The position numbers and the translations under genes are program-made. The notes under the pieces are model-generated. The model saw only the letters and a program-made list of their open reading frames with translations, was not told the origin of the DNA and searched no databases. A stretch of 64,000 bases of DNA from Rothia terrae (GTDB lineage Bacteria; Actinomycetota; Actinomycetes; Actinomycetales; Micrococcaceae), in assembly GCF_012396615.1 (NCBI RefSeq), contig NZ_JAAXPV010000002.1:1-64000 (forward strand), in the 5' to 3' direction. Positions 1-7,988 of the stretch are shown here, piece after piece; position 1 is the stretch's first letter; each line of letters starts with the position of its first letter.

Positions 1-2
1 CA

Positions 3-143
3 GTGGTGGAGCGGGTCATCGCTCACATTAAGACCTGGCGGGTTCTGCACATGGGTTTCAGACGGCCGTTGAGCTCGTATCAGCGGGTGTTCTCGGTAGT
101 TCGCGGGTTGGTGTTTTTGGCGGCTGGTGGGACTTTTGAATAA
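3..143 (+). CDS. IS5-like transposase, C-terminal end (partial)
   Basis: An open frame runs from the window edge to TAA at 141-143 and gives about 46 residues, including VERVIAHIKTWRVL and then RRPLSSYQRVFSVVRGLVFL. This resembles the end of IS5-family DDE transposases, where the glutamate of VER would be the last catalytic acid, followed by a short hydrophobic tail. Only the tail is in the window, so the element cannot be judged complete or active. No clear terminal inverted repeat was found in the 14 bases before the next gene. The esterase that follows starts almost at once and has no ribosome binding site, which suggests the element inserted at or near its 5' end. Confidence 0.7.
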   Translation: MVERVIAHIKTWRVLHMGFRRPLSSYQRVFSVVRGLVFLAAGGTFE

Positions 144-157
144 GCCTCAATATCCCT

Positions 158-1438
158 ATGCGCAGTGCCAATATTCTGCTCCACCAGTGCGGCAGCGTCC
201 TCGAAGTCCTCGGTATTCCCTACGCTACTTCTGACCGCTTTGCCTACCCTGAGTCGTTTGCTCTGGAAGATTTGCCCGCTGACTTTGACCCGTCACAACC
301 CGCGCCAGCTGCCCCGCAGTTTATTCGCGGAGGAGGACAGCCCGACATCCGCCAATCCGTGCTCATGAGTGAGGACTGTCAGAACCTGTCGGTCATTATG
401 CCCGCTGATATTCAAGAGGATGAGAAACTGCCAGTCATGGTCTACTTCCACGGCGGGTCCTACGTTGTGGGTAGCGGCGACGGCGCCCGTTACAACCCGG
501 ACAACCTGCTGGCTGAGCACCGCGTCATCATAGTGCGCGTCACCTATCGCCTGGGTATTCTCGGCTTTCTCGGCGGAACTGAAGGACGGCCTGCCAACCT
601 CGGTCTGCTCGATGCACGAGAAGCTCTGCGCTGGGTGAAAAAGTACATCCCCCGCTTCGGGGGAGACCCCAACAGCATCACTGCCTTTGGTCAGTCAGCC
701 GGTGGTGACCTCATCTCACGTCTCATGATTTCTGAAGGTGTTATTGAGGAAGAGCTCATCCACAAAGCCATTATTCAAAGCGCCCCGCTGGATCTCATCC
801 ACGGCAAAGAAAAAATGGCTGAGTTCATGCTCAACGAGGTCATCGAAAAACTACCCGTGGACGCGCCTTACGAGCAATACGGCGAGCTCGCCTACAAAAT
901 GCAGATGCAGAACCCAATCAAATTCGGTTTCGAACGTTCCACCATGGCGTTTGGAACCCAGCTCGGGCACTATCCGCTACCAGTTGCCAAAGACGTAGAC
1001 GCTTCTTATGCAAAAGTAGCTCAGCACATCAAGGTTCTCATCGGCTCAAATAAACGCGAAACAGCGTACTTTATCTCGCACAAGCTGCCTTACCGCGTCA
1101 TGAGAACGATTGAGCCAATCACCCGCTATTTCTCGCAAAAAATGTATGCAAAAACAGCCGATCATTTTGCAGAACGCCATCGTAAAGCTGGGGGAGAAGC
1201 CACGCGTTACTTGTTGCAAACCGGTTTTCCCACTCATCGTATGGCATCCGCGCACTGCACAGAGCTCGGACTACTTTTCGATAATCCATCGTGGAAAGGC
1301 TCAGACCTTTTCGGCGGTCTCTACGCCCATGAACGAGAAGAACAATCCCAAGCAGTCCGCGATATTTGGGCGACCTTTGCAAAAACAGGAGAAATTCGTC
1401 GAGAGCTAGCCAACAAAGCACGTATCGAATTCAGCTAA
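158..1438 (+). CDS. Type B carboxylesterase, possibly 5'-truncated
   Basis: Alpha/beta-hydrolase of the carboxylesterase type B family, predicted to hydrolyse carboxylic esters in the cytoplasm. Visible are the oxyanion loop YFHGGSYVVGSG (about residues 97-107), the nucleophile elbow FGQSAGGD with Ser180, the acid loop IGSNKRETAYF (Glu as the acid) and a C-terminal SAHCTELG segment that would hold the catalytic His, so the triad looks intact. At 426 residues it is shorter than the roughly 450-520 usual for the family. The N-terminus lacks the normal 'G.v.G' strand: the family motif GIPYA already appears at residue 19. No Shine-Dalgarno precedes ATG 158, and an in-frame stop lies at 137-139. 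The IS5 remnant ends 14 bases upstream, so the original start may have been replaced. Substrate unknown. Confidence 0.8.
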   Translation: MRSANILLHQCGSVLEVLGIPYATSDRFAYPESFALEDLPADFDPSQPAPAAPQFIRGGGQPDIRQSVLMSEDCQNLSVIMPADIQEDEKLPVMVYFHGGSYVVGSGDGARYNPDNLLAEHRVIIVRVTYRLGILGFLGGTEGRPANLGLLDAREALRWVKKYIPRFGGDPNSITAFGQSAGGDLISRLMISEGVIEEELIHKAIIQSAPLDLIHGKEKMAEFMLNEVIEKLPVDAPYEQYGELAYKMQMQNPIKFGFERSTMAFGTQLGHYPLPVAKDVDASYAKVAQHIKVLIGSNKRETAYFISHKLPYRVMRTIEPITRYFSQKMYAKTADHFAERHRKAGGEATRYLLQTGFPTHRMASAHCTELGLLFDNPSWKGSDLFGGLYAHEREEQSQAVRDIWATFAKTGEIRRELANKARIEFS

Positions 1439-1441
1439 ATT

Positions 1442-1467
1442 GGGCTAGCGGAAGCGGAGATTAGCCC
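1442..1467. terminator. Weak hairpin between convergent genes
   Basis: GGGCTA (1442-1447) pairs with TAGCCC (1462-1467) and is followed by TAATAACTT. It lies between the convergent esterase and nitronate monooxygenase genes and could end either transcript, but the stem is only six pairs and the T-run is poor. Confidence 0.3.
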
Positions 1468-2492
1468 TAATAACTTGGGAACAATTCCGCAATAACCTCA
1501 GCTGCCGGTTTGCTCTGCGCATTCTCAAAGCCGGTACCCGCCCATGCGTTCACGTGCTGCCAAGTACCAGCATCCTTGGCTTTAGCGCGTAAAGGTGCCG
1601 TCAAATAATGCATGTGAGGATAAACTGCGGGTGCTTTTGCGTCGAGTTCAGCCACAAATTCATTGACAACTGCACGGGCAGGACGTCCGGTAAAGGCTCG
1701 TGTAATGCGTGTTTCGCGAATGCCCGAACGTAATGCATTGCGGTGCGGCTGGCTGGTGCCTGCCTCGTCAGTGAGCAACAACAGAGAGCCAATCTGAACT
1801 GTATGAACACCAAGGCCCAGTAAGGCGTCAACATCTTGAGCTGATCCCACACCACCACCGGCACTCAACGGTAGGCCTACCGCATTCTGAATATCACGTA
1901 CAAGCTGGGGAAGAGCTATCGTATTTGCATCCTCAAACACCCCGAATGTCGACTGGTGACCACCGGCATCCGGCCCCTGAACGCAGAGGAAATCAGCCCC
2001 GAACTCGTGAGCTGAAAGAGCGTCAGCAACACTTGTCACCGTAATACCGACAGCTGTACCAACTGCCTGAAGGCGTTTGATGACGCCAACGGACGGTAAG
2101 CCGAAAGTAAAGGTCACAACCGGCAGGGGATTGAATTCGAGCCAGCCGATAAGAGCATCAAAATGCTCTGGAATGGTGATTTCAACCGACTGCATATCTA
2201 AACCGTACTGATCACCAAAGTGTTGCAATTCAGTTCGATAAGTATCCAAAGAGGCGAGCACGGAATCTTGCATCGGCTCCTGAGGAACAAAGAGGTTGAC
2301 GCCGAAGGGTGCCTTTGTTAAAGTACGCGTTTGCGCCACCGCGTCCGCCAGTTGCTTCTCATCAAAATAACCGGCAGCTAGCATTCCTAAACCGCCTGCG
2401 TTAGAAACTGCAGCAACGAGTTCAGGTGTCGTTGGACCGCCAGCCATCGGCGCCCCAATCAGCGGGACTTCCAAATCTTTCAGCTCGAACAC
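1467..2492 (-). CDS. Nitronate monooxygenase (2-nitropropane dioxygenase family)
   Basis: FMN-dependent TIM-barrel enzyme that oxidises alkyl nitronates such as propionate-3-nitronate, a detoxification role. The N-terminal GAPMAGGPTTPELVAAVS, the segment QGPDAGGHQSTF with the catalytic histidine of class I nitronate monooxygenases, and the phosphate-binding SAGGGVGSAQDV and GVHTVQIGSL segments are all present. Length (341 aa) is normal. Start is GTG at 2492, preceded on the minus strand by AAGGGG six bases away. That site lies inside the end of the upstream FBP gene, whose last 13 bases overlap this one, so the two are probably translationally coupled. Confidence 0.88.
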   Translation of the reverse strand: MFELKDLEVPLIGAPMAGGPTTPELVAAVSNAGGLGMLAAGYFDEKQLADAVAQTRTLTKAPFGVNLFVPQEPMQDSVLASLDTYRTELQHFGDQYGLDMQSVEITIPEHFDALIGWLEFNPLPVVTFTFGLPSVGVIKRLQAVGTAVGITVTSVADALSAHEFGADFLCVQGPDAGGHQSTFGVFEDANTIALPQLVRDIQNAVGLPLSAGGGVGSAQDVDALLGLGVHTVQIGSLLLLTDEAGTSQPHRNALRSGIRETRITRAFTGRPARAVVNEFVAELDAKAPAVYPHMHYLTAPLRAKAKDAGTWQHVNAWAGTGFENAQSKPAAEVIAELFPSY

Positions 2493-3001
2493 GATGTACC
2501 CCTTAGTTTTTGAGACTCGTCCTTGAGTCGTGCGATAAAGCCCAGCGCATTGCTCTTGGTGCGCTCAATCTTTTCTTCGAGAGTCAGTGTTTCTTCCATT
2601 TGTCGAATGCCCACTGGCTTTTTCTTGCCCAGCACGTAATCGGTGCAGGCTAGGTTAGCGCAAAGGTAGGTGCCGATGGTATTACCGCGTCGACCTGACT
2701 CGCCCGGGCGAGCAGCCGTGTACATCGAGATACCCGAGCCGGGGTGCAGGGTCATGCAGAACTGACACATCTGCGCTGCCTTGCTCTGTGCCTTAGCTTT
2801 CTGCAACAAAACTGCCTGAACCTCACCCTCATGTTCAACCACTAGGCAACCCTTGAGCGGGCTTTTGTGGTCAAGCCATGAAAGGAAAATCTGATCCTCC
2901 CATTTCACCTCGCGCAATGTAGGCAAGTTGAGACGCTTAGCCTCGCCCTTGGAACAGTTGACAAAGCTCTTGCGGATGGTCGTTTCTGAAAGTTCATGCA
3001 T
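2480..3001 (-). CDS. FBP-domain protein, FusB-like EF-G-binding treble-clef zinc protein
   Basis: Resembles the actinobacterial FBP family, related to FusB/FusC proteins that bind elongation factor G and free it from ribosomes stalled by fusidic acid. The C-terminal half carries CQFC and, about 30 residues later, CANLAC, a likely four-cysteine treble-clef zinc site, with the typical ARPGESGRRGNTIGTYLC segment between them. A 12-codon longer frame exists, but ATG at 3001 is preferred: a TAAACT -10 box lies seven bases upstream (3009-3014, minus strand), as expected for a leaderless start, and MHELSE is a natural N-terminus. Length from this start is 173 aa. The gene overlaps the nitronate monooxygenase gene. 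Whether it protects from fusidic acid cannot be told from sequence. Confidence 0.8.
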   Translation of the reverse strand: MHELSETTIRKSFVNCSKGEAKRLNLPTLREVKWEDQIFLSWLDHKSPLKGCLVVEHEGEVQAVLLQKAKAQSKAAQMCQFCMTLHPGSGISMYTAARPGESGRRGNTIGTYLCANLACTDYVLGKKKPVGIRQMEETLTLEEKIERTKSNALGFIARLKDESQKLRGTSCSS

Positions 3002-3008
3002 GACTGCA

Positions 3009-3014
3009 AGTTTA
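3009..3014 (-). promoter_or_regulatory. -10 box of leaderless FBP gene
   Basis: Minus-strand TAAACT, seven bases before ATG at 3001. The spacing would put the transcription start on the initiator codon. No good -35 box is visible. Confidence 0.5.
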
Positions 3015-3144
3015 CTTTTCACGACCCCCATTCGCACGTCTGATTTTTACTTATCTCACTGAGCGAATTGACTCAGACAGGAATTTTCATTCGTTCCATG
3101 TGGTTAAAGCTCGTGCACACTGAATCCATACCGAAAGGGAAAAC

Positions 3145-4230
3145 ATGGCCTCCCCGCTTTTTGACACATTCACTGTTCGCTCTATGACTACCCGCAACCG
3201 AATCTGGATTCCGCCTATGTGCCAGTATTCGGTTGAAAAGCGGGATGGTGTTCCGACCAGTTACCACGAGCACCACTACAATGCGCTGGCACGCGGTGGC
3301 GCGGGCGCCGTCATCGTTGAGATGACCAACGTCCTACCCGAGGGACGCATTAGCCCTCTTTGCCTAGGAATCTGGAGCGACGAGCACACTCAGGCGCACC
3401 GTCGCGTCGTCCAGGCAATCCACGATGGCGGAGCTAAGGCAGGCGTCCAGATTGCTCATGCAGGACGAAAGGCATCTAGCGTGTCAGAACGTGAAAAGCG
3501 GGACGGCGGTTCGCTGTCCATTGAAGAAGGTGGTTGGGAGACTTTCGCACCTTCAGCTATTGCCTACCCGGGGCTGAAAGAGACGACTGAACTGACCGAA
3601 GACCGCATTGACGAGATCGTTGAGGCATTTGGTGTAGCCGCAGCCCGTGCGGTTGAAGCAGGTTATGATTTCCTCGAAATTCACGGTGCGCACGGTTACT
3701 TGCTGACTCAGTTCCTTTCACCGCTTTCTAATAAACGCGAAGATTCCTACGGCGGTTCGCTGGAAAACCGTGCTCGCATGATTCGTCGTGTTGCCCGTGC
3801 AATGCGTGCCAACATGCCTGAGGATATGCCTCTGCTCGTCCGTTTGTCAGCAACTGAATTCGTAGACGGCGGCATCACTGTTGAAGAAACAGCCCAGGTT
3901 GCGGCGTGGCTCAAGGAAGATGGTGTTGATATGGCAGATATTTCAACCAGCGGTAACTACCCGGCACCTATCAAGGTCTACGCGGGGTACCAGACCCCTA
4001 TGGCAGCGCAGGTTAAGCGCGAGGCAGCTATTCCGGTAGCTGCGGTTGGCATGATTAACTCACCTCGATTGGCTGAGTACATTGTGGGGTCAGAACAGGC
4101 TGACGTAGTGTTGGTAGGACGCGAGGCCCTGCGCAACGCGTCCTTTGCCTTGAACTGGGCTAAGGAACTCAATGCTGACATTGATTATGTTCCCTCTCAG
4201 TACCTGCGTGCATGGAACACACGTCGCTAA
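3145..4230 (+). CDS. Old yellow enzyme family NADPH-dependent flavin oxidoreductase (YqjM-like)
   Basis: FMN-dependent ene-reductase that reduces activated C=C bonds with NAD(P)H. PPMCQYS places Cys26 exactly as in the YqjM/NamA class. HAGRK, the active-site loop EIHGAHGYLLTQFLSPLSN and the YGGSLENRARM segment follow. The C-terminal PVAAVGMI and DVVLVGREALRN form the phosphate site and end. Length is 361 aa. ATG 3145 is preceded by GAAAGGGA. It stands alone, divergent from the FBP/nitronate monooxygenase pair. The natural substrate is unknown; detoxification of electrophiles is the usual guess. Confidence 0.88.
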   Translation: MASPLFDTFTVRSMTTRNRIWIPPMCQYSVEKRDGVPTSYHEHHYNALARGGAGAVIVEMTNVLPEGRISPLCLGIWSDEHTQAHRRVVQAIHDGGAKAGVQIAHAGRKASSVSEREKRDGGSLSIEEGGWETFAPSAIAYPGLKETTELTEDRIDEIVEAFGVAAARAVEAGYDFLEIHGAHGYLLTQFLSPLSNKREDSYGGSLENRARMIRRVARAMRANMPEDMPLLVRLSATEFVDGGITVEETAQVAAWLKEDGVDMADISTSGNYPAPIKVYAGYQTPMAAQVKREAAIPVAAVGMINSPRLAEYIVGSEQADVVLVGREALRNASFALNWAKELNADIDYVPSQYLRAWNTRR

Positions 4231-4248
4231 CGAGCTAACTCTTTCACC

Positions 4249-4314
4249 AACCCCTAGCGTTCCGCTCATCTGCTTAGACTTTAACACCTGCGTTTGAGCG
4301 CAACGCTAGGGGTT
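4249..4314 (+). terminator. Long hairpin after the OYE gene
   Basis: AACCCCTAGCGTT (4249-4261) and AACGCTAGGGGTT (4302-4314) are perfect 13-base arms. Pairing can continue inward through GCTCA/TGAGC with a small internal mismatch, leaving a loop of about 26 bases. It is a plausible terminator for the OYE gene, though only TTTAG follows. Confidence 0.5.
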
Positions 4315-4370
4315 TAGCATTGGGTACGATTGAACCTAGCCTCGCAAAACGCAAAGACTAGGGGAGTACC

Positions 4371-4826
4371 GTGACCATTAAAATTATCGCCATCGGTAAA
4401 AAGCACGAGAAGTGGGTTAAAGACGGTATTGACCGTTACGAAACCCGCCTGCGCAAGCCATGGGACGTCACTTGGAACTACCTTGCACATTCATCTCTTG
4501 CCGAGGAACAGGCACGTACTGAAGAATCCAAGCGCATCCTCAGCAAAGTAAGCGCTGACGATTACCTTATTCTCCTGGACGAGCGTGGCAAGAACCTCAG
4601 CTCACCCGAACTTTCACAGCTCCTCAATCAGAATCTGGGGCACAAACCCGTCACTATTGTCATTGGCGGTGCCTACGGAGTGGACGATTCGGTGCGTCAG
4701 CGCGCCAACACGGTGTGGTCTCTATCCAAGCTGGTCTTCCCGCATCAGCTGGTGCGCCTGATTCTTACCGAACAGATCTATCGCGCCGGAGAGATCGCCA
4801 ATAACCGTCCCTACCATCACGTCTAA
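4371..4826 (+). CDS. rlmH: 23S rRNA (pseudouridine1915-N3)-methyltransferase RlmH
   Basis: SPOUT-class methyltransferase that methylates N3 of pseudouridine 1915 in helix 69 of 23S rRNA using S-adenosylmethionine. The trefoil-knot SAM site is visible as IVIGGAYGVDDSV (about residues 96-108), followed by SLSKLVFPHQLVRLILTEQIYRA and the family's invariant NRPYHH end. At 151 aa it is close to the usual length of about 155. Start is GTG 4371 with AGGGGAG four bases upstream, which is closer than usual but the only good site. Confidence 0.95.
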   Translation: MTIKIIAIGKKHEKWVKDGIDRYETRLRKPWDVTWNYLAHSSLAEEQARTEESKRILSKVSADDYLILLDERGKNLSSPELSQLLNQNLGHKPVTIVIGGAYGVDDSVRQRANTVWSLSKLVFPHQLVRLILTEQIYRAGEIANNRPYHHV

Positions 4827-4862
4827 AAATCCACTCAACACGCCCTGACTTGCATCAACGGT

Positions 4863-4868
4863 TAGACT
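4863..4868 (+). promoter_or_regulatory. -10 box of leaderless HIT gene
   Basis: TAGACT six bases before ATG 4875, with no Shine-Dalgarno in between. This fits a leaderless transcript. Confidence 0.5.
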
Positions 4869-4874
4869 GAAAAC

Positions 4875-5429
4875 ATGCACGAAGACACCACTTACGAAAC
4901 AGATGACTTTCAACTTCCCGGCGTTCCCGACGCTTTTCAGCGGTTGTGGACGCCGCATCGTCGTGCGTACGTCAAGACAGGGCAACAGGACTACACCAAA
5001 AATACGTGCCCGTTCTGTGCGGCACCGGAACGCGATGATGAAGAATCGCTCATTGTGCACCGCGGTGAAAACGCTTATGTGGTGCTCAATCTCTATCCGT
5101 ATAATCCCGGTCATCTGCTGGTGTGCCCGTATCGTCATATTCCTAACTATGATGACGCCACGCTTGAAGAAGCTACTGAGATTGCTCAGTTAACCCAAAA
5201 GGCTATGCGGGTAATGCGCGTGGTGAGCAAAGCAGATGGTTTCAACATCGGTATGAATCAGGGCAAGGTCGGCGGAGCAGGGGTAGCTGCGCACCTGCAT
5301 CAGCATATTCTGCCGCGTTGGTCGGGCGACACCAATTTTTTGCCGATTATTGCCGGCACTAAAACCATGACGCAAACACTGGACGATATTCGTACTTTGC
5401 TGTCTGAAGGGTGGAAAAACGTCGAGTGA
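4875..5429 (+). CDS. HIT-family diadenosine polyphosphate phosphorylase/hydrolase
   Basis: Histidine-triad nucleotide-binding enzyme resembling the actinobacterial Ap4A phosphorylase type (Rv2613c-like), which degrades diadenosine tetraphosphate. The triad AAHLHQHILPRW lies near residue 140, with the nucleotide-binding LNLYPYNPGHLLVCPYRH before it and GMNQGKVGGAGV just upstream. CPFC near residue 46 belongs to the structural zinc site of this subgroup. Length (184 aa) is normal. ATG 4875 appears leaderless. Phosphorylase and hydrolase activity cannot be separated by eye. Confidence 0.88.
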   Translation: MHEDTTYETDDFQLPGVPDAFQRLWTPHRRAYVKTGQQDYTKNTCPFCAAPERDDEESLIVHRGENAYVVLNLYPYNPGHLLVCPYRHIPNYDDATLEEATEIAQLTQKAMRVMRVVSKADGFNIGMNQGKVGGAGVAAHLHQHILPRWSGDTNFLPIIAGTKTMTQTLDDIRTLLSEGWKNVE

Positions 5430-5572
5430 ATCAGCTCGCGGGTCTTCATTATAAGTGGTGGATGCTCGCGGCAAACTTAGCGTGTCTGTACCTAGAGTCT
5501 TTGACCGCGCACTTCTCTTACTTGATGTCCCGTATCAATCGATAGGGAGACGAAAACAACGTGTGTGTGTGT
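5430..5572. other. Intergenic region between convergent genes
   Basis: Lies between the HIT gene and the minus-strand DUF2797 gene. It holds an imperfect CCCGTATC/GATAGGG hairpin (about 5528-5546) and a short GT repeat (about 5561-5572). No convincing terminator or small gene was seen. Confidence 0.4.
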
Positions 5573-6613
5573 TTAAAACAGAGAACCCTGTGTGGTTGGT
5601 TCTTCTGTCACCGTATCGGTGACAATGAACGCCCGGTTTGCTACTTCGGCAAGATTGACCAGAAAGACGGCCTCTGAGTTGCCAAAGTGCGCCACCAGAA
5701 ATTTTCCGGTTGCGCCGTTGATATAGAACCCGCGAGGGCTATTGAGTAGCGGTTCAAAGGTGTGCAAAGATCCATCATTACCTTCAGCAATTGAAGAATA
5801 CGCACTCTTCATGGCTGGAGATGGTTGCCACTTTTCAGCAATGATTTGGTCTTCTTCGATGTAGTCCTCGAAAAGCGCTGCTTCTTGTAAGGACCAGGTT
5901 GCAAGCGCGACGGCCTTCTCATGGGCTTCCTTAATCTCTGATGCAGGCAGCGGTGACGTCCATGCTTTGTATTTTGCTCGTACTTGTTTTGCCTGGACTA
6001 GACCCGCTTCGCGAGTTACTAAATCTTCCCAGATGCGTACCTGCCGGCCGTCATTGGCGTGAGCTACGTAGGTTGCGCAGGCGACGGCTTGCTCATCGAG
6101 GCGGCGCGGCTTTGAATGGGCGGACGCGGTGCCCACCTTGGATGTGCCGTCGGGGAAGGTCGCGATGTAGAGCCAGTGCTCGAGCTCGGCGTAGTCTTCA
6201 GCCGCTGAGGTTAAGCGAGCGCCGCGGTGAATCCCGTGCATCGCTGAAAATTCGTCCAGTGCCAAGCATTGGGGGCACTGTTTGCCTTGAGTTATGGTTG
6301 CGGAATGGGGGCAGGCCACTGTGTAGAAACCAGTGTGCTCTTCGCTGGCTTTGGCATAACCGGCGCAAAACCGTTGGTCGGAAATCCCACGGCTCGCCAG
6401 GGCGGCCGAAGAAAAATCGACCCCAATAAACGCATTCGGGGTGATAGAGATCCGTTCTAATTCACCGCTTGAAGTGCCGTCTATAAGCGGTTCAACAACC
6501 ATGGTAGGTGAACGGTCAATCCATTTAAGATCGCGGAAAATGAGAGTATCTGACTGAGCTTGTGAGAGAAGATTTTGCACGCCGAACAGTTTAGGCGCAC
6601 TGACCGGCATCAT
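5573..6613 (-). CDS. DUF2797 domain protein
   Basis: Matches the DUF2797 family, found in actinobacteria and some proteobacteria; its biochemical function is not known. A CPHS...CPQC pair near residues 110-125 looks like a zinc ribbon, followed by the characteristic LYIATFPDGTSKVGTAS, which resembles the start of a GIY-YIG-like fold, and RLDEQAVACATYVA. About 346 aa. The frame opens with TTG-ATG-ATG; ATG 6613 is chosen, with ATG 6610 equally possible, since no strong ribosome binding site decides. Single gene, convergent with the HIT gene and divergent from murT. Confidence 0.75.
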   Translation of the reverse strand: MMPVSAPKLFGVQNLLSQAQSDTLIFRDLKWIDRSPTMVVEPLIDGTSSGELERISITPNAFIGVDFSSAALASRGISDQRFCAGYAKASEEHTGFYTVACPHSATITQGKQCPQCLALDEFSAMHGIHRGARLTSAAEDYAELEHWLYIATFPDGTSKVGTASAHSKPRRLDEQAVACATYVAHANDGRQVRIWEDLVTREAGLVQAKQVRAKYKAWTSPLPASEIKEAHEKAVALATWSLQEAALFEDYIEEDQIIAEKWQPSPAMKSAYSSIAEGNDGSLHTFEPLLNSPRGFYINGATGKFLVAHFGNSEAVFLVNLAEVANRAFIVTDTVTEEPTTQGSLF

Positions 6614-6697
6614 CAAGACTCACGAAAACCACCTGCAATCTCTTTCACACTGCCTGAGATCCTCGTCGCGCACCGGGCATAAAAAACCTAAGCACGC

Positions 6698-6703
6698 TAA
6701 ACT
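6698..6703 (+). promoter_or_regulatory. -10 box of leaderless murT
   Basis: TAAACT seven bases before ATG 6711. This favours ATG 6711 over the in-frame GTG 6705, which would lie upstream of the predicted transcription start. Confidence 0.5.
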
Positions 6704-6710
6704 TGTGGGT

Positions 6711-7988
6711 ATGTCTAGACCAGTAACTCGCCTCATTGGGCAGGGTGTTCGCTACGCAACCAAGCTTCGCGGTGGCGGCTCAGCATTTCCCGGCCTTGTG
6801 ATGGAAAAACTTCACCCCGATTTTGTTTCTGAAGAGCTCGCTAAGCTTCCTCGCGGAGTCGTTGTTGTCTCAGGTACCAACGGCAAGACTACCACTACCA
6901 AGATGGTGGTGCAGTTGCTGGAATCTCAGGGTCTGAAAGTTTTCACCAACCGCACCGGCTCCAACTTTGTGCGCGGCGTTGCCGCTGCGCTATTGGGTGA
7001 GATGAATCTGCGCGGCAAGCTCGATGCCGATATTGCTGTGCTTGAGCTCGATGAGGCTCACGCGGTTCATTTTGTAAAGCGCGTGAAACCCAATTACGCC
7101 TTGTTGCTCAACGTATTGCGCGACCAGCTAGATCGCTTTGGTGAAATCGACACCACGCGTCGTATGCTCTCAACCGTTGCTGCCGCAACCACCGGCACCG
7201 TCATCCTCAACCGCGAGGACCCCCGCATCCGTCGGATTGCCAATGATGTAGCTGCTGACACCACCATCGAGTATTTCGGTCTGAGCGAGAAGTTGCGCGC
7301 CATGTTCCCCTCAGACGATGAAATGCGTTCAGGTGTAACTGCCTCAACCGAGCAGCTGCCCGATGCAAAAGTCGCACTGACAGGATTCACTGGCACTCGT
7401 TCAACCTTCCTCATCGACGGCGAAGAAGTTACCGGAGACGTCAACCTCTACGGCGTATATAACATTTTCAACGCGGCTGCAGCAATGGCCCTGACCCTAG
7501 AGGTTATGGGTCAGGACGCCGATCGTCCGGCATTGATCGCAGAGCTCGCTAAGATTGCCCCGGCTTTTGGTCGCGGTGAAACCCTGAATGTCGACGGCCA
7601 GACCCTGCAGCTTTTGTTGGTGAAGAACCCCTCTGGTTTCCGACTGTCGCTATCATCGGCATCCGCTGAAGACTACGCAACCATGATTGCTATCAACGAC
7701 CAATACGCCGACGGACGCGATGTCTCATGGCTGTGGGATGTTGACTTCCACTCCCTTGAGGATGGCGGAGTTGACATGGTCTCAGGTGTTCGTGCGTACG
7801 ATATGGCGTTGCGCCTTGAACACGATGACGTAGCCGTTGCTCATGTTGAAGAGGATCTTGAAACTGCACTCAAGCGCTTCATCAAGCACTCCGAAGGCAA
7901 GTCGATGCGTATTTTCTGCACCTACACCGCGATGTTGGCGTTGCGTAAAGAGCTGGCAAAGATTACCGATGTTGAGGAGATCTCATAA
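6711..7988 (+). CDS. murT: Lipid II isoglutaminyl synthase, Mur-ligase subunit MurT
   Basis: With GatD it amidates the alpha-carboxyl of D-Glu in lipid II to D-isoglutamine, on the cytoplasmic face of the membrane. The ATP-binding P-loop SGTNGKTTTTK lies at about residues 54-64, the Mur-ligase central domain has ELDEAHAVHFV and LLNVLRDQLDRFGE, and the MurT C-terminal domain carries SGVRAYDMALRL with the catalytic Asp region. About 425 aa. The four-cysteine zinc ribbon known in staphylococcal and pneumococcal MurT is absent: the protein has a single Cys near the end. It shares TAATG with gatD, so the two are translationally coupled. Confidence 0.93.
   Translation: MSRPVTRLIGQGVRYATKLRGGGSAFPGLVMEKLHPDFVSEELAKLPRGVVVVSGTNGKTTTTKMVVQLLESQGLKVFTNRTGSNFVRGVAAALLGEMNLRGKLDADIAVLELDEAHAVHFVKRVKPNYALLLNVLRDQLDRFGEIDTTRRMLSTVAAATTGTVILNREDPRIRRIANDVAADTTIEYFGLSEKLRAMFPSDDEMRSGVTASTEQLPDAKVALTGFTGTRSTFLIDGEEVTGDVNLYGVYNIFNAAAAMALTLEVMGQDADRPALIAELAKIAPAFGRGETLNVDGQTLQLLLVKNPSGFRLSLSSASAEDYATMIAINDQYADGRDVSWLWDVDFHSLEDGGVDMVSGVRAYDMALRLEHDDVAVAHVEEDLETALKRFIKHSEGKSMRIFCTYTAMLALRKELAKITDVEEIS

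Noticed and set aside
5561-5572. GT dinucleotide repeat
   Set aside because: About six units only, non-coding and not next to a promoter; no reason to see phase variation.
5941-6429. 162-aa plus-strand frame opposite the DUF2797 gene
   Set aside because: Arg-rich composition typical of an antisense shadow; the minus-strand frame has clear family motifs.
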